Below, piece after piece: positions 21,391 through 32,480 of a stretch of DNA of 64,000 nt. This DNA is from Paralvinella palmiformis (taxonomy: Eukaryota; Annelida; Polychaeta; Terebellida; Alvinellidae), in contig JAODUP010000066.1 in assembly GCA_025642065.1 (NCBI GenBank), forward strand, positions 256,001-320,000. The letters are read 5' to 3'. The notes below the pieces were generated by a model, which made no database searches, was not told the origin of the DNA, and saw only the letters and a list, made by a program, of their open reading frames with translations. The position numbers and the translations under genes are program-made. The first letter of the stretch is position 1. The number at the start of each line of letters is the position of its first letter.

Positions 21391-22327
21391 CAAGGGGCAT
21401 GGCTATATGCAGGGTACTGTTAGCTGGCCCATCTTAGGAGGCAGCTGTAGAGTCTAGTCTTAAATGACCCCAGAGACTGAGCTGCAGCAATATTTCGTTC
21501 CAGACTCGAGCTTTATCCGGGAAGAAGGAGTATTGCATTTTTAGTGTTCTGCAGTATGGGATGAAGAACTCTATAATGTTCCCTCTTGTTACCTGACCCC
21601 ATGCATGCTCAAACTACTAATTACTACTAAATGGACTCAGTTCATTTCCATAAATCTGACAGCTCTGTAGAAACGCCGTGTTACAAAAGTACAAAACATT
21701 CTTCCTTAGGAATTTCACAGTATAATTTTTTAGCCATTTCAGTAAGATACAAAGCTATTGGTACTAACTATTCTGTAATAATAGAAGACATGTTTTTGTT
21801 CCGAAATTATATGTTTGGCTGGCCCCTGTTAAAATTAATTTTGTTATAACTGGGCCATACAAACACCTTGTATTAAGCGATTTCAGAAGCATTCTGTCTA
21901 TATCCCTCTTTAAAATGGCGCCCATTAACATATGGTCTTGGATTTCTTTCGTTTTGTGGTCTATGATCACGAAACAGTGATAACAGACTAAAGCATGAAT
22001 ACATATACTTTCAGAGTGGCTGATCAGACCTCCTCATCCACTACTCACAGTTAGGAAGCAGTACAGAAAGACGGAGCTGAAAAACACCGCAAGAATGTTG
22101 CACTCCTCAGAAATTCTTTAACATAATCCTATTTAATTAATTAATCAATTACTTCCAGGGAGCTAGACGACGTAATCGTCATTTTTAAATGTAATGTAAT
22201 CGACTAGATTATAAATCTAATCGTAATTAGCGATTAATTTCGTGATTACACTGGGTGTTCAATTACCAACAAAGTTATATTACAGCAATTCTTTCGATAA
22301 CTTATGAAAAGTGGAGATACAGAAAAT

Positions 22328-22498
22328 TTATTTTGTTCTCGGCTCACAACATCGTGGGTTGCTTCGTGTATTTCGGCTCCATCTTTCCGTACTGCTCTCC
22401 TGTGAGTGGTGGGGAGGTGATTTCTCAACCACCCCAACATAGAAGCAGTGCTGAATAAGCGACATCATGGGGATTCTCCCCGAACAACAAAACAAACA
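22328..22498 (+). mobile_element. SINE family B, internal deletion
   Basis: CTCGGCTCACAACATCGTGG joins directly to TATTTCGGCTCCATCTTTCC, skipping the middle of the body; it ends GATTCTCCCCGAACAAC. It lies just upstream of the FLYWCH relic. Confidence 0.72.
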
Positions 22499-22530
22499 AA
22501 TGAATTCAGTGATTCCTGTGACAGTCAAAG

Positions 22531-23792
22531 ATGGAGGTTATTACTAGCAACAAAGGTGGTCAGAAGATACTTCTAGGTGGTTTGATCTATGCCAAACAGA
22601 TAACCAAGCCTCACAACATTAGATGGAGATGTGTCCAGCGTACTACTGACTGCAAAGCAATTCTGACTACGACTCTTGATCTTGATGACGCCAAGTTAGT
22701 GACTAGTCACAACCATGATCCATGTGAAAGTAAAATGGTAGCTACCAAGTGCCGATCCCCGATGAAACAGCAAGCAAAGCAGAGTTTCAACAAACCCAGC
22801 CAGATTGTGTCTCAAGTCAGCAGTGAAGTAAACGTTTCTGCTAGGGTCCACATCGCAAGAGTCTGTTAAGCCGACTCTCCGTAACCCGACACTTGACCGC
22901 ATTCCTGCAGAAACAGATTCCCTTCAATATCTAATTATCGATGGTGAATGCGTTCAAACTTCAGGGCCCAACCCGCAACAGTTTCTCATCTTCGACAACG
23001 GGCCTGATATTGACTCTCGGATCATCGTCTTCGGTGCCAGTGATGCCTTGAGACACCTGTCAACAGCCAACACATGGTACATGGACGGCAATCATTCTGT
23101 TGCTCCTCATGGTTTCTGTCAATCCTACATAATACGCTGCCCCATGGCAACACTGCTGTCTCCGCAATCTACGCTCTATTTGGTGACCACATAGTCTTGC
23201 AAGGTTGCTTCTATCACCTCACCCAGTCTACTTGGCGCAAGGTGCAAGATCTGGGTCTGGTCAATCAGTACAAAGACTCTGGTGCTGTCAAACTGGTTTG
23301 TGGCATGATGGACTCATTACCATTGCTTTCTGTAGATGACCTTCCTGTCGGCCTCGAGTTCCTGCAGGTATTGAGCCCCTTCTGGCTTACTTTGATTCAA
23401 AATACTGCGGTACATACAGAAGAGTCCGTCGACAGGCTGATGATGGACAAGACGTCGTCGTCCTTCGATGTAGTCTTCCATTGTTCGCACCTGCCATGTG
23501 AAATGTGCACCAAGTAACACTTGATGGCGAACAGCGCACAAACAATCTGTGCGAGGCCTGGAACTGTCGTATCGAACACTTGCGTGGGGTTTCCCATTCT
23601 TCAGTGTGGAAGTTACTTCACTGGCTTAAAGCTGATTCTGCACAAGTGAACACCACTCTGCTTAATGCTTCTCCCGGTGAACTTCCCCGTAGATGTGTCA
23701 AACGTGTGTATGTGAGGCTTCAAGCTCGTCTGCATCAGTTGCGTGTAGACAGGAGTGAGGATACCAAAACCGTTGAAGAGTTTCTAAATTAG
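22531..23792 (+). pseudogene. Decayed FLYWCH-MULE transposase-like gene
   Basis: Intronless relic. The first part (22531-22830) looks like a FLYWCH zinc finger: KPHNIRWRCVQRTTDCKAIL and LVTSHNHDPCE. After a frame change near 22840-22865 the coding continues with FLIFDNGPDIDSRIIVFG and TWYMDGNHSVAPHGF. The next segment carries CFYHLTQSTWRKVQDLGLVN, typical of MULE transposases. Another frame change near 23350-23390 leads to YFDSKYCGTYRR and NVHQVTLDGEQRTNN, then CEAWNCRIEHLRG, and the relic ends with a stop near 23792. The acidic residues in YMDG and CEAW fit DDE catalytic positions. At least two frameshifts and no visible terminal repeats suggest it is dead. It could also be a decayed copy of a domesticated relative. 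Confidence 0.8.
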
Positions 23793-24074
23793 TTAATGGT
23801 CTGATTTGGATTTTTAGTGTTTGAAGGAATAATAAAATTGATAATACACATGTACATGTACTTTTTGCACTGAAATACGCAGAAAAACACAAATAATTAT
23901 TATTTTTTAAATCCAGTAAAATATGCCCCCAAAAATTGTGCCATTATTTCCAATTTCTCACTTTGCCGTTTTTTATGGGTGCCATTTTTTCCAGGTGCCA
24001 TATTTTCCAGAGCCATTTTTTCCGGTGCCATTTTTTCCGTACCCCGTGTGTAACATCATCACTTTCTGTATGAT

Positions 24075-24114
<40 letters not shown>

Positions 24115-24282
24115 AGAATGACTAATCGTCAAATAATCAAATGGTAACTAGCTCTACCAATTCACATATTGATAATTAAAGGCAACCAGACAAATGGTAG
24201 GTTCGATAAATAGGGTCTAACTCATATAAGTGGCGAGTCTCACGAAAAACAAATCGATTAAGTAAACAAGAGGACTGTTTGA

Positions 24283-24392
24283 TGTTTTCCGCCAACTGTA
24301 TGCATATGATAAGCTAAATGGGCCTAGCGACATCCAGAGGTAATGAGGCGAAGTCAAAGATGAAACACCCCTCAGACATGCCTAGGCCGAGT
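24283..24392 (-). mobile_element. SINE family A, truncated and diverged
   Basis: Body sequence TAAGCTAAATGGGCC and GGTAATGAGGCGAAGTCAAA are present. The tRNA-like head beyond the B box is missing. Confidence 0.65.
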
Positions 24393-24489
24393 TGGAGTCA
24401 AAACGAACTAATAAGGCGACATAAGGAAGAAGCTCAGGTTAATCAGAAGTTAGTGCCGAGCTGACTCTGGTTATGATAATGTCTGTTAG

Positions 24490-24772
24490 GACTGCCAATG
24501 TACATTAAAAATAATGCTGAATTTAATTAATAAATATGCTTCCAGAAATATCCATTGGTTTTATTTAATGGCTGATATCAATACAATATATGTAAGTGAG
24601 TGAGTAACAATGACGCATCACCTTTATATTGAATAAAATATATTTTAATCATGCACGGTTACTTTACAATGTAATCTTAACCGATTACAATCAGTACTTA
24701 TGTAAGCGTAATTATAATCATATTATATTGATTTGTATTCATAATCATGATTGATTATGATTTGTCATTTAC

Positions 24773-24775
<3 letters not shown>
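24490..24775. mobile_element. Interspersed repeat family E, copy 1 (hAT-MITE-like)
   Basis: Same order of motifs as 52440-52715: AATAAATATGCTTCCAGAA, GAGTAACAATGACGCATCAC and ACTTTACAATGTAATCTTAA, ending in alternating GATTA/TAATC. Ends at an AT microsatellite. Confidence 0.5.

Positions 24776-24842
<67 letters not shown>
24775..24842. repeat. (TA)n microsatellite
   Basis: About 34 TA units, among the longest pure TA tracts in the window, directly after repeat family E. Others lie at 24078-24112, 25344-25388, 52739-52768 and 39190-39217. Confidence 0.95.
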
Positions 24843-24845
<3 letters not shown>

Positions 24846-25340
24846 CTAGGTATCTCATCTAACGACATCACTGAGAGTACTAACAATTAACCATTAAAAG
24901 CCCCATTTGAACTTTTAATTAAAAGACTTCATCTCGGACAAGGTCAGATGAATGACATCAAATTCGCCCACTCAAAGTTCTTTCACTCGTACCAGAAGAT
25001 ACCTTGTCCACATTGAATGAATGGTGTAATCGATACTATCTCAGGGATCTTCCCGTTACCTCGTTATCTACCAGAACAGCTTACGGGGTCATCAATATAT
25101 CACCAAACCTTTTGTGTGTGTGGTCTATTCATCAGTGCCCCTCGTCTATTATTTAGTATTAGTCAGCGTTTCGGAAATTTTAGACTTCCTATAAATTCCA
25201 TCGATCTGAAAAAGGGCATATAACAAAACACCAACAACAATGTTTGGACATAATATAAACAGTTGGCTTTTCGTTCTTATATAGCTGTGATTGAAAGAAT
25301 ATCTGACTGTTCTGCTAATCCCAGGTATTTTTAACATACA

Positions 25341-25390
<50 letters not shown>

Positions 25391-25889
25391 ATTAGCTTAT
25401 CACAGCTTTCCATACCAAAGTAACTTTGGAAAAATTCTATTCAACTCTACTCATACGACCAGCGCAAGTCATCTGCTATGTAACCATTCTGGAGATATTC
25501 TGGGGCGGGGGGGGGGGGTGTTCGTTTAATAATGTATTTAGCCCGGGTTGTTATTGTTGCTGTTGTTGTTATTGCTGCTGTTGCTGTTTTGCGGAATGTA
25601 TTTCGGTCTTATTCAATAAAAACACAAATCTCCACTCAAACGTATTGTACGACGTGTATTGAGGTTGTTTAACTGGGCATCTGGATGTATTACTGAGATT
25701 ATCTCCGCTGAGCAACACTACCCACATTTAGACTTATTGCGAATCGTTGTTAGTTTGTAGCTTACAGTCAACGCGGCCAGGTACAACTACATCATGGAAT
25801 AATTGAGATGGTCTTAAAACCTATAGCAGGTCAGGAATGCCCTACCTTGCTGAACTGAATCGAGCCAACTAGTTTTATTTGCCGAAAGC

Positions 25890-25945
<56 letters not shown>
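25890..25945. repeat. (TAA)n microsatellite
   Basis: About 18 uninterrupted TAA units next to the 16-bp minisatellite. Confidence 0.95.
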
Positions 25946-25946
<1 letters not shown>

Positions 25947-25988
25947 TAGAATTGATAAAGTGTCTTAGCAGTTTTTAGCAGAATAGAG

Positions 25989-26409
25989 GGCATAGATAAC
26001 AGTGGACATAGAAAACAGTAAGCATAGAAAACACTGAGCATAGAAAACACTGGGCATAGAAAACACTGAGCATAGAAAACACTGGGCATAGAAAACACTG
26101 AGCATAGAAAACACTGAGCATAGAAAACACGGGGCATAGAAAACACTGAGCATAGAAAACACTGAGCATAGAAAACACTGAGCATAGAAAACACTGGGCA
26201 TAGAAAACACTGGGCATAGAAAACACTGAGCATAAAAAACACTGAGCATAGAAAACACTGGGCACAGAAAACACTGAGCATAGAAAGCACTGAGCATAGA
26301 AAACACTGGGCATAGAAAACACTGGACATAGAAAACACTGAGCATAGAAAACACTGGGCATAGAAAACACTGAGCATAGAAAACACTGAGCATAGAAAAC
26401 AATGGGCAT
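25989..26409. repeat. Minisatellite, 16-bp unit, about 26 copies
   Basis: The unit is AGCATAGAAAACACTG with AGC/GGC variants. Because 16 is not a multiple of 3, three units give a 16-residue periodic peptide, and all three minus-strand frames stay open. The array lies about 560 bases upstream of the PAN-discoidin start. Confidence 0.95.
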
Positions 26410-26971
26410 TTCCTTGACGCAATTTTTTATCAAGAGAGTCGCCCCGCATCCATATGACTCGCTCAATCAATCACTCACTCAATCGCTCAATCACTCACTC
26501 ACTCAGTCACTCGCTTAGTCAATCAAGCAAGCAATCACTCATTCTTTCAAATACTCTTTCACTCAATGACATATCAGAGAGTATTCATGATAATATGACA
26601 GATAAGGGAAGCGAACAAGTTTGGAAGTCTGGCCGTGGCTGTAGCAAGACAACGGCCATTGAGAATGGATCAATGAGACTTCTGCTTGGTTGGTTGGCAA
26701 TTCAACTGAAGCGAGACGTGGGTGAAAACTGGCTACTGTCTAGATCACGGCGATATCGTGTCAGATGTATGATCTTCTCTAAGAAGGCGAGCGCATTTTC
26801 AATTGTCTCTGTAACCGGTTATAGGCCACGTACGTAAGGCCACGTAGTTGCTGAACGCATAGCGTTATAATAACGGTGTTCAACTGTTAGGATTCAGATG
26901 ACAGTGTTCAGAAAGTGACGACTTTGTAGAGCAGTATTATCTCTAACCGTCTGAAGGGCGAAGTCAGCGCG

Positions 26972-27284
26972 ATGGCTTTGGCGAAGGGTGTCGTCGTCCT
27001 AGGTATGTACTTCATCTCGACTGCGATGGGCGACCTGATTGTGTCGAAATCGGTTAAGTACAGCTACCTAACGAACAGCCCATCCACGTCGAGTCTGCTA
27101 GAAGTGATCCCTTCAACCAAATCGATGGATCAGTGCATGATGACGTGTTCTAGGAACCACCAGTGTAAAGCCGTCGTTTATAACACAGCTGAGGATTGTT
27201 CACTTTATAACTCATCAGCGGGCTCGGGGCCACTTCTGGAAACACAGGAAGCCTTCGGTGAGGTCAGCCGGGATGAAATACGTG
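26972..27284 (+). CDS. PAN-discoidin gene exon 1: signal peptide and PAN/apple-like module
   Basis: 313 bases, 104 codons plus one base. The ATG lies in GCGATGG, a good initiation context, and opens directly into a hydrophobic signal peptide. It ends CGTG|GTACGT. Confidence 0.75.
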
Positions 27285-28190
27285 GTACGTTACTGTTATG
27301 GTTTTATCTCGTTTCCCTCTCGGAATAAGCGATTAGTCGCTAAATTCGGTTGTGACAATGTCCGTTTTCATTTGTAGTCCTTTAATTCGAAATTTTACAT
27401 TGTGATATAGTTTTTAAAGTGTTATTCTACTAAACATGAGTACCATTAAACTTGTGGTTTTTTTTTTCTAATAAGACGCAAATGTCCCTCTAAAAATTAT
27501 TAAGCACATTTGATGAGATGATGATGATTGATGTTTTACGGCCACTTTTGTGCATATGGTAGGCTAAATGGGCCGAGCGACATGAGGTCATAATGCATAG
27601 TCTACCATTTTTAGGCTTCAGAATTTAAACCTTTGAAGCAAAAAAAATGTCTTTTCGCATGTTAATTATTTGCGTTCGTAATTTTATTACCTCATCATTC
27701 TACATCTATGTGGACGAATATAATCCCTGTTTACATGTATGCTAAATACATCCACAAAAGGATCTCCCCACGAAGTGCCGAAACCAACCAACCCTGTCAC
27801 GTGTACGGCTTCGACCCAATATTTGCCGTGTGAAAACGCATTCGATGGAGACAACAGCACTAACTGGGCAGCCAGAGGAACGGCCAATAGTTGGATCCTG
27901 TTGCATTACGAGCGACCATGGCATATTTCGGAGGTGACCTTCAAGGTTGCGGATGGAGGTATCAACGCCTGCGGCTTCTACTGGGTCTTCTTTGGAGAGA
28001 TAAGTCACACCGTACGCTATAAATGTTGTATTTTCTATCAATTTCGTGTGTGTGTGTGTGTGTGTGCGTGTGCACGAAAATAATTTAGTAGATATATCTG
28101 GCTAATGTTATCTATCAATAGCATATGAGTATCGTTTGTGATTCATATCCACAAAGGATGGGCTTATCAGGGGAAGATCATCAAAGATGG

Positions 28191-28230
<40 letters not shown>

Positions 28231-30416
28231 GTGTGTGTGTGTGTGTGTGTATATACACACACACACACACAGTACAACGCCTCGTTGCGGCCATGCATGA
28301 ATGGCGGCCAGTACGTAAAATGCGGCTAAACTCTACGAACCCAAACTATCCATCATATAATGCAATGGTAATTATGTGGCGAATAGCGGTCACGCCTTTG
28401 GTGCGTATTACGGCCAACACGTGTAGTCTCAAATGTCAATTGAAGCCCCCAATAACGGCCAATTGGCATACAACACTGATCGCCAGCTGTCAATCCCTAT
28501 TTTCTCTAGCCACAGTAATACACACGTGAAGATAATTAGTTTCTGATGAGACTTAAGGTAAACACACAGACAATTTGATTGATGATTGAATTAGATAAGT
28601 TGCTCGTGATTATAAATATACCTCATCACATTACATGTGTTTCTGACAGTTCTACCTAACGATTCAAATAAACCGTTTGTGTTCATTGTTTCTTGTTTAA
28701 TTACGTCTGTAGACACAGAAACTTGGATTTCTGTATAAATGATACCACAACTCTAGCGCTCTGCCTTCGCTGTCAACAAGTGTACAATCCGGTACAATAT
28801 ATATCCTCCCTGAAGACTACAAACTTTCAGATCATCACCTAGCAGCATTGATTATAATAAAATCAACATTCCGATGTTGTGAGTCGAGAAATTAATCTGG
28901 AAAGGTTTCGACCTCTTGCAGGGTTCGAACCTGTGACCGTTGGCATCAAGTGTCGGATGCTTAACCGCTAGGCCACCGGAGCTCACTAACAAATAATCAT
29001 GATTTAATTGGTTTATTCTATCACATTTGGCACATAGCACTATGATTTTGTGTATGAAAACAAGTTTACAATTACATTACGAAAATATGAAACAAAACGA
29101 TGTACACGCATGACCCCCATCAGTGTCACATTAATCTGTCAATATGAAGTCTATCTACCATATTATAATTAGCCGGTGCAGATACTTCCCTATATGCAGC
29201 AGTGGGTGAGTGTTATTACACAGCAGCATCTCTTCACAGTGATACATACATGTAGTTATTACTACAGACTACATGATGTTGTCAGTAGTGTTCAAGCATG
29301 ACTAGACACACCATCACCCTCCTTATAGTTGATTGGTGATGATGATGATGATGATGATTGATGTTTTACGGCCACTTTTGTGCACAAGGTAGGCTAAATG
29401 GGCCGAGCGGCCTTCAAAGGTAATGAGACGAAGTGAAAGATGAAACAGCCTTCAGATATGCCCACGCCGAGATTCGAACACGGGTGGTAGTGATCTGTGG
29501 TCCGACACGCTACCGCTTGATATTGTTATGTTGCCTTGCATAACAAAGCAGTCATTATAAAATCAGATTTATTCAGCATTATAATGTATATCACTGCACA
29601 GATACCAGAAATAAATAATCGCATTCTTTTATCTCACAATCTTAAATGTGATGAATTATTGACATACACTTTAAATAAGTATGTGGCATGTGGACAAGAT
29701 TTATAATTAAATAACTTATGCTTATGTATATTGGTTTCAAACTGTCTCTATTAATTGGGTATTTTCATGGCAATTTTCCGCAAATTTATTTCCTCCCCTT
29801 TCTGTCATTTGTTCCCTAGGCAGAAAGTATTTCTGCTGTATCGGCAGAAAATGGGTAATTACCGTGGTTTTTATGGGGAGAAACCTACCAACTCTGACAT
29901 CATCATCCCACATCGACTAAAAGGCCCCTTCAAACACCACCATATACAGCCAGGGATCTCTACCCCAAATTTCAACAAGAGACGAGGAATGGAATCAGAC
30001 CATTTTAAATAATGCACTACAATCACAAATGCAAATTTTTTGAAAATGGCTACAAAAAAACGAAATGGACTTTTACTCCTTTTGAAAAACACCTATGGTA
30101 AAGTAGTACGCAATTTGCTGAATAAAAAGGTTAAAGGTTGAATAATTTGTATGAATTTATACATGTACATCATGTATTACGATACGGGTACTTGTATAAT
30201 ATTATTATTATTATTATGTATCCTTGAATAAAATTTGATTTTAACTTGTACTAGACCTAATGTTTATTCATTATTCAAATTTTCCTTTGTTGCATTCATT
30301 TCAGTAACAATCTTCATAATTCAATGAAGCTGAATTTGAGTTGTCTTATATAGCAGCCAGTCCTTAATTACGACCGTATAATTACTGGTCCAAAAGGTGA
30401 CCGTAATACAGGCGTT

Positions 30417-30507
<91 letters not shown>

Positions 30508-30679
30508 TGTTTGTCTATTACAGTTCATCAGAAGTTGTTCAACTGAGATACAGTTGGTGGACAAAGTGATGACCCTCGATCCACCGATCAAAACAAATGA
30601 CCTTAAAATCGTGTGCTATATGGACTGTCCTGGTGCAACGTACGGATATCTAGAGATTTATGAGATTTTTGTAGTATGA
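26972..30679 (+). CDS. Secreted PAN/apple plus discoidin-like protein (whole gene, 3 exons)
   Basis: Three exons join in frame into a 239-residue protein. Residues 1-20 form a signal peptide (MALAKGVVVLGMYFISTAMG). Residues about 25-104 have a PAN/apple-like cysteine spacing (C55, C59, C65, C76; DQCMMTCSRNHQC). Residues about 115-239 look like a galactose-binding F5/8 C fold: ENAFDGDNSTNW, a WI.LHYERPW strand and C-terminal YLEIYEIFVV. It is probably an extracellular lectin-like or adhesion protein. Similar small mosaics are common in molluscs, but I recognise no named orthologue. Intron 2 (28012-30523) is full of repeats. A TATA-like TTATAATAA lies about 105 bases before the ATG. Confidence 0.72.
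27519..27583 (-). mobile_element. SINE family A, 3' tail fragment
   Basis: Only the (GAT)n tail and GATGTTTTACGGCCACTTTT to GGGCCGAGCGAC remain. A 5'-truncated insertion in intron 1 of the PAN-discoidin gene. Confidence 0.7.
27761..28011 (+). CDS. PAN-discoidin gene exon 2: first part of the discoidin-like domain
   Basis: 251 bases. The acceptor AAAAG at 27760 lacks a strong pyrimidine tract, but no other AG occurs for about 120 bases upstream and the phase matches. It encodes VTCTASTQYLPCENAFDGD and the TNWAARG and EVTFKVADGG segments. The donor ACC|GTACGC is inferred from phase. Confidence 0.65.
28193..28272. repeat. Compound (TA)n(GT)n(AC)n microsatellite
   Basis: A TA tract followed by (GT)10, ATAT and (AC)9. 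The GT-ATAT-AC part is a near-perfect palindrome that could fold as a cruciform. Confidence 0.92.
28877..28985 (-). mobile_element. SINE family B, head fragment
   Basis: Only the tRNA-like head is present: minus-strand GAGCTCCGGTGGCCTAGCGG, B box GGTTCGAACCCTGC, ending near the GACTCACAAC junction. Confidence 0.72.
29337..29518 (-). mobile_element. SINE family A, nearly full-length
   Basis: (GAT)n tail, full body, B box GATTCGAACACGGG. It is cut just after CACGCTACCGCT, so the last 20 or so bases of the tRNA-like head are lost. Confidence 0.8.
29755..30090 (+). repeat. Interspersed repeat family D, copy 1
   Basis: AAAGTATTTCTGCTGTATCG, GTAATTACCGTGGTTTTTAT and GAAACCTACCAA occur in inverse orientation at 36150-36390. 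No coding assignment. The second copy lies next to the hAT relic, so it may be part of a hAT-like element. Confidence 0.45.
30420..30505. repeat. Compound (TA)n(TG)n(TA)n microsatellite
   Basis: It directly precedes the acceptor of PAN-discoidin exon 3 and directly follows the right edge of the proposed intron element. Confidence 0.93.
30524..30679 (+). CDS. PAN-discoidin gene exon 3: C-terminal end of the discoidin-like domain
   Basis: 156 bases including TGA. Acceptor TCTATTACAG lies just after an AT microsatellite. It encodes FIRSCSTEIQLVDK then TYGYLEIYEIFVV, the C-terminal beta strands expected of an F5/8 C-type fold. Phase 0 matches exon 2. Confidence 0.65.
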   Translation, partial: FIRSCSTEIQLVDKVMTLDPPIKTNDLKIVCYMDCPGATYGYLEIYEIFVV

Positions 30680-31064
30680 GATGAAACGGAAGGAGAACCA
30701 GTTGGTGTTGACAATTGTGTGTTTGTGTGTGTGTGAATGTGTGACTCTGTGTATGTGTGTGACTTTCTTCCCCCCCCCCCCTCTCTCTCTCTCTCTCTCT
30801 GTGTGTGTGTCGGGGATATTCAGCCATAGCCTGTTTCGGGCTATACCACATTCGTGCATTCCGACACTTCGACGTGTAGTACACAGCATACTAAACAGAA
30901 TAGCCTTCTTATTATATTCGGATATTTGGTGTCAGAATAGGACTCGAGTGAGCCTCTAGTGGTTCGGAATCCCTTCATTGATACTGGGTTCCCATTGGAT
31001 TAAGCTTATAGCCATTTAATACAGGAGTTTATATTCTCCCTTTATATATATATATATATATATA

Positions 31065-31102
<38 letters not shown>

Positions 31103-31376
31103 TAAAAGGCTATAGGAAGCCACTAGAAATCACATATTTATTTCATAAATGGTAGAATTCGTTAGCATTCCAAACAGGCAATCTACGACCAATTTAAACA
31201 GCTTCCGGAACTCCAATCTGTTAGGGATCATTATTTATTTCTTAGGTCCGAGCTTTTGTATTTTTCATAAGAACCGCAATCTCAGCATGAAACAACACAC
31301 CGACAGCATCAGTTTGTAAATACATATAACTGACTGATAGATCCATTGAAGTATTTGGAACACAATTAATACACTA

Positions 31377-31430
<54 letters not shown>

Positions 31431-31797
31431 TTAAATAAAGATTAAAAAAACAATGCTATTTTTGCTTTTGTGTGACAAACTAGAAACTTGTACAGCATTA
31501 ACCGAACGGTTCAAAATTTATCTATTTCAGTGAACTAATTATATACGCGTATATATATATATATAGAGAGAGAGGGGGGGGGGTTGATCACTGGTCAACT
31601 TGTTGAACGGATGTTATACGTTGTTATTTTATCTCTACTATTTTGCAAAAGGAGATGATTTAAGGGTTCTCCGAACTTATTAGATGAAGGAAGCATATAA
31701 CTTTCACACTTAGGCCGAAATTAAGTAACAAAATCAATGCAGACACATTGGTAACAGTTGAGTTCACACACACATACACGCGCGCGCACACACACAG

Positions 31798-31957
31798 AGG
31801 TCCTCCGTTTTCTAGCGATAGTGTGTTGGACCACAGATTACTACCACCCGTGTTCGAATCTCGGCGTGGGCATATCTGAAGACTGTATCAATCTCGGCCC
31901 ATTTAGCCCACCAATTGCACACACAAAAGTGGCCGTAAAACATCAATCATCATCATT
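31798..31957 (+). mobile_element. SINE family A, plus orientation, internal deletion
   Basis: Head GTCCTCCGTTTTCTAGCGAT, B box GTTCGAATCTCGG, then an internal deletion after CATATCTGAAG, tail CATCAATCATCATC. It lies next to a CA repeat. Confidence 0.78.
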
Positions 31958-32411
31958 ACATACACACGATATTTATTTTCCAGACCAGACAGCAAACAGC
32001 TCGACTATTAACAACTGGTGTGAGGTCGTGTGTTCGTGAGCTGTCTTTGACCTATATGGGGATGTTCCAGAAGAAATATGCCATATAATTGTTGTCATTC
32101 CTCTGCATTCGTATCCTCCCCTAATATCAATCGAATTCACCTCTTCTTCTGTCTTTCCAAATTACCTCCAAGAAAGGCGTATGTTAGTCTTTAGTAGGTT
32201 CATTGGCCATGTGAGATAACAATAGTTTAAATTGATTTCTCCCTCCTTCTCTCCATCGAAGGTCTCTGATATTTTTGAATTGGTTGTAGAAACATCCTAC
32301 AAATACAGCTATCAATCGGTTTCTACGCCAGATCTGGAGGTTTTCAACTCACTGCTCCATTCAGCAGCTCTTCGGCATCATTGAGATAAAGGAGCGTGAT
32401 AATTCTTTTAA

Positions 32412-32480
32412 GTGATGATTGATGTTTTACGGCCACTTTTGTGCACATGGTAGGCTAAATGGCCGAACGACCTCCAAAGT
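32412..32480 (-). mobile_element. SINE family A, 3' tail fragment
   Basis: GATGTTTTACGGCCACTTTT through GGCCGAACGACCTCCAAAG; the rest is missing, as in a 5'-truncated insertion. Confidence 0.7.

Larger units (their letters stand above)
28273..30419. mobile_element. Possible 2.1-kb inverted-repeat element in the PAN-discoidin intron
   Basis: The left edge TACAACGCCT-CGTTGCGGCCA and the inverse of the right edge TACAACGCCT-GTATTACGGTCA agree for the first ten bases and partly beyond. Both edges touch microsatellites. Inside are SINE copies (28877-28985, 29337-29518) and a repeat at 29755-30090, so it would be an older element hit by later insertions. No transposase was seen. Confidence 0.35.

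Noticed and set aside
25989..26409. CRISPR-like regular repeats
   Set aside because: The 16-bp units are contiguous without unique spacers, and the DNA is animal nuclear.
25814..26470. Three overlapping minus-strand ORFs of 145-218 residues
   Set aside because: They are translations of the 16-bp minisatellite and the adjacent TAA repeat in three frames, not a protein gene.
26454..26837. 127-codon plus-strand ORF before the PAN-discoidin gene
   Set aside because: It starts in a (TCAATCAC)n-type repeat, shows no domain and is most likely promoter DNA.
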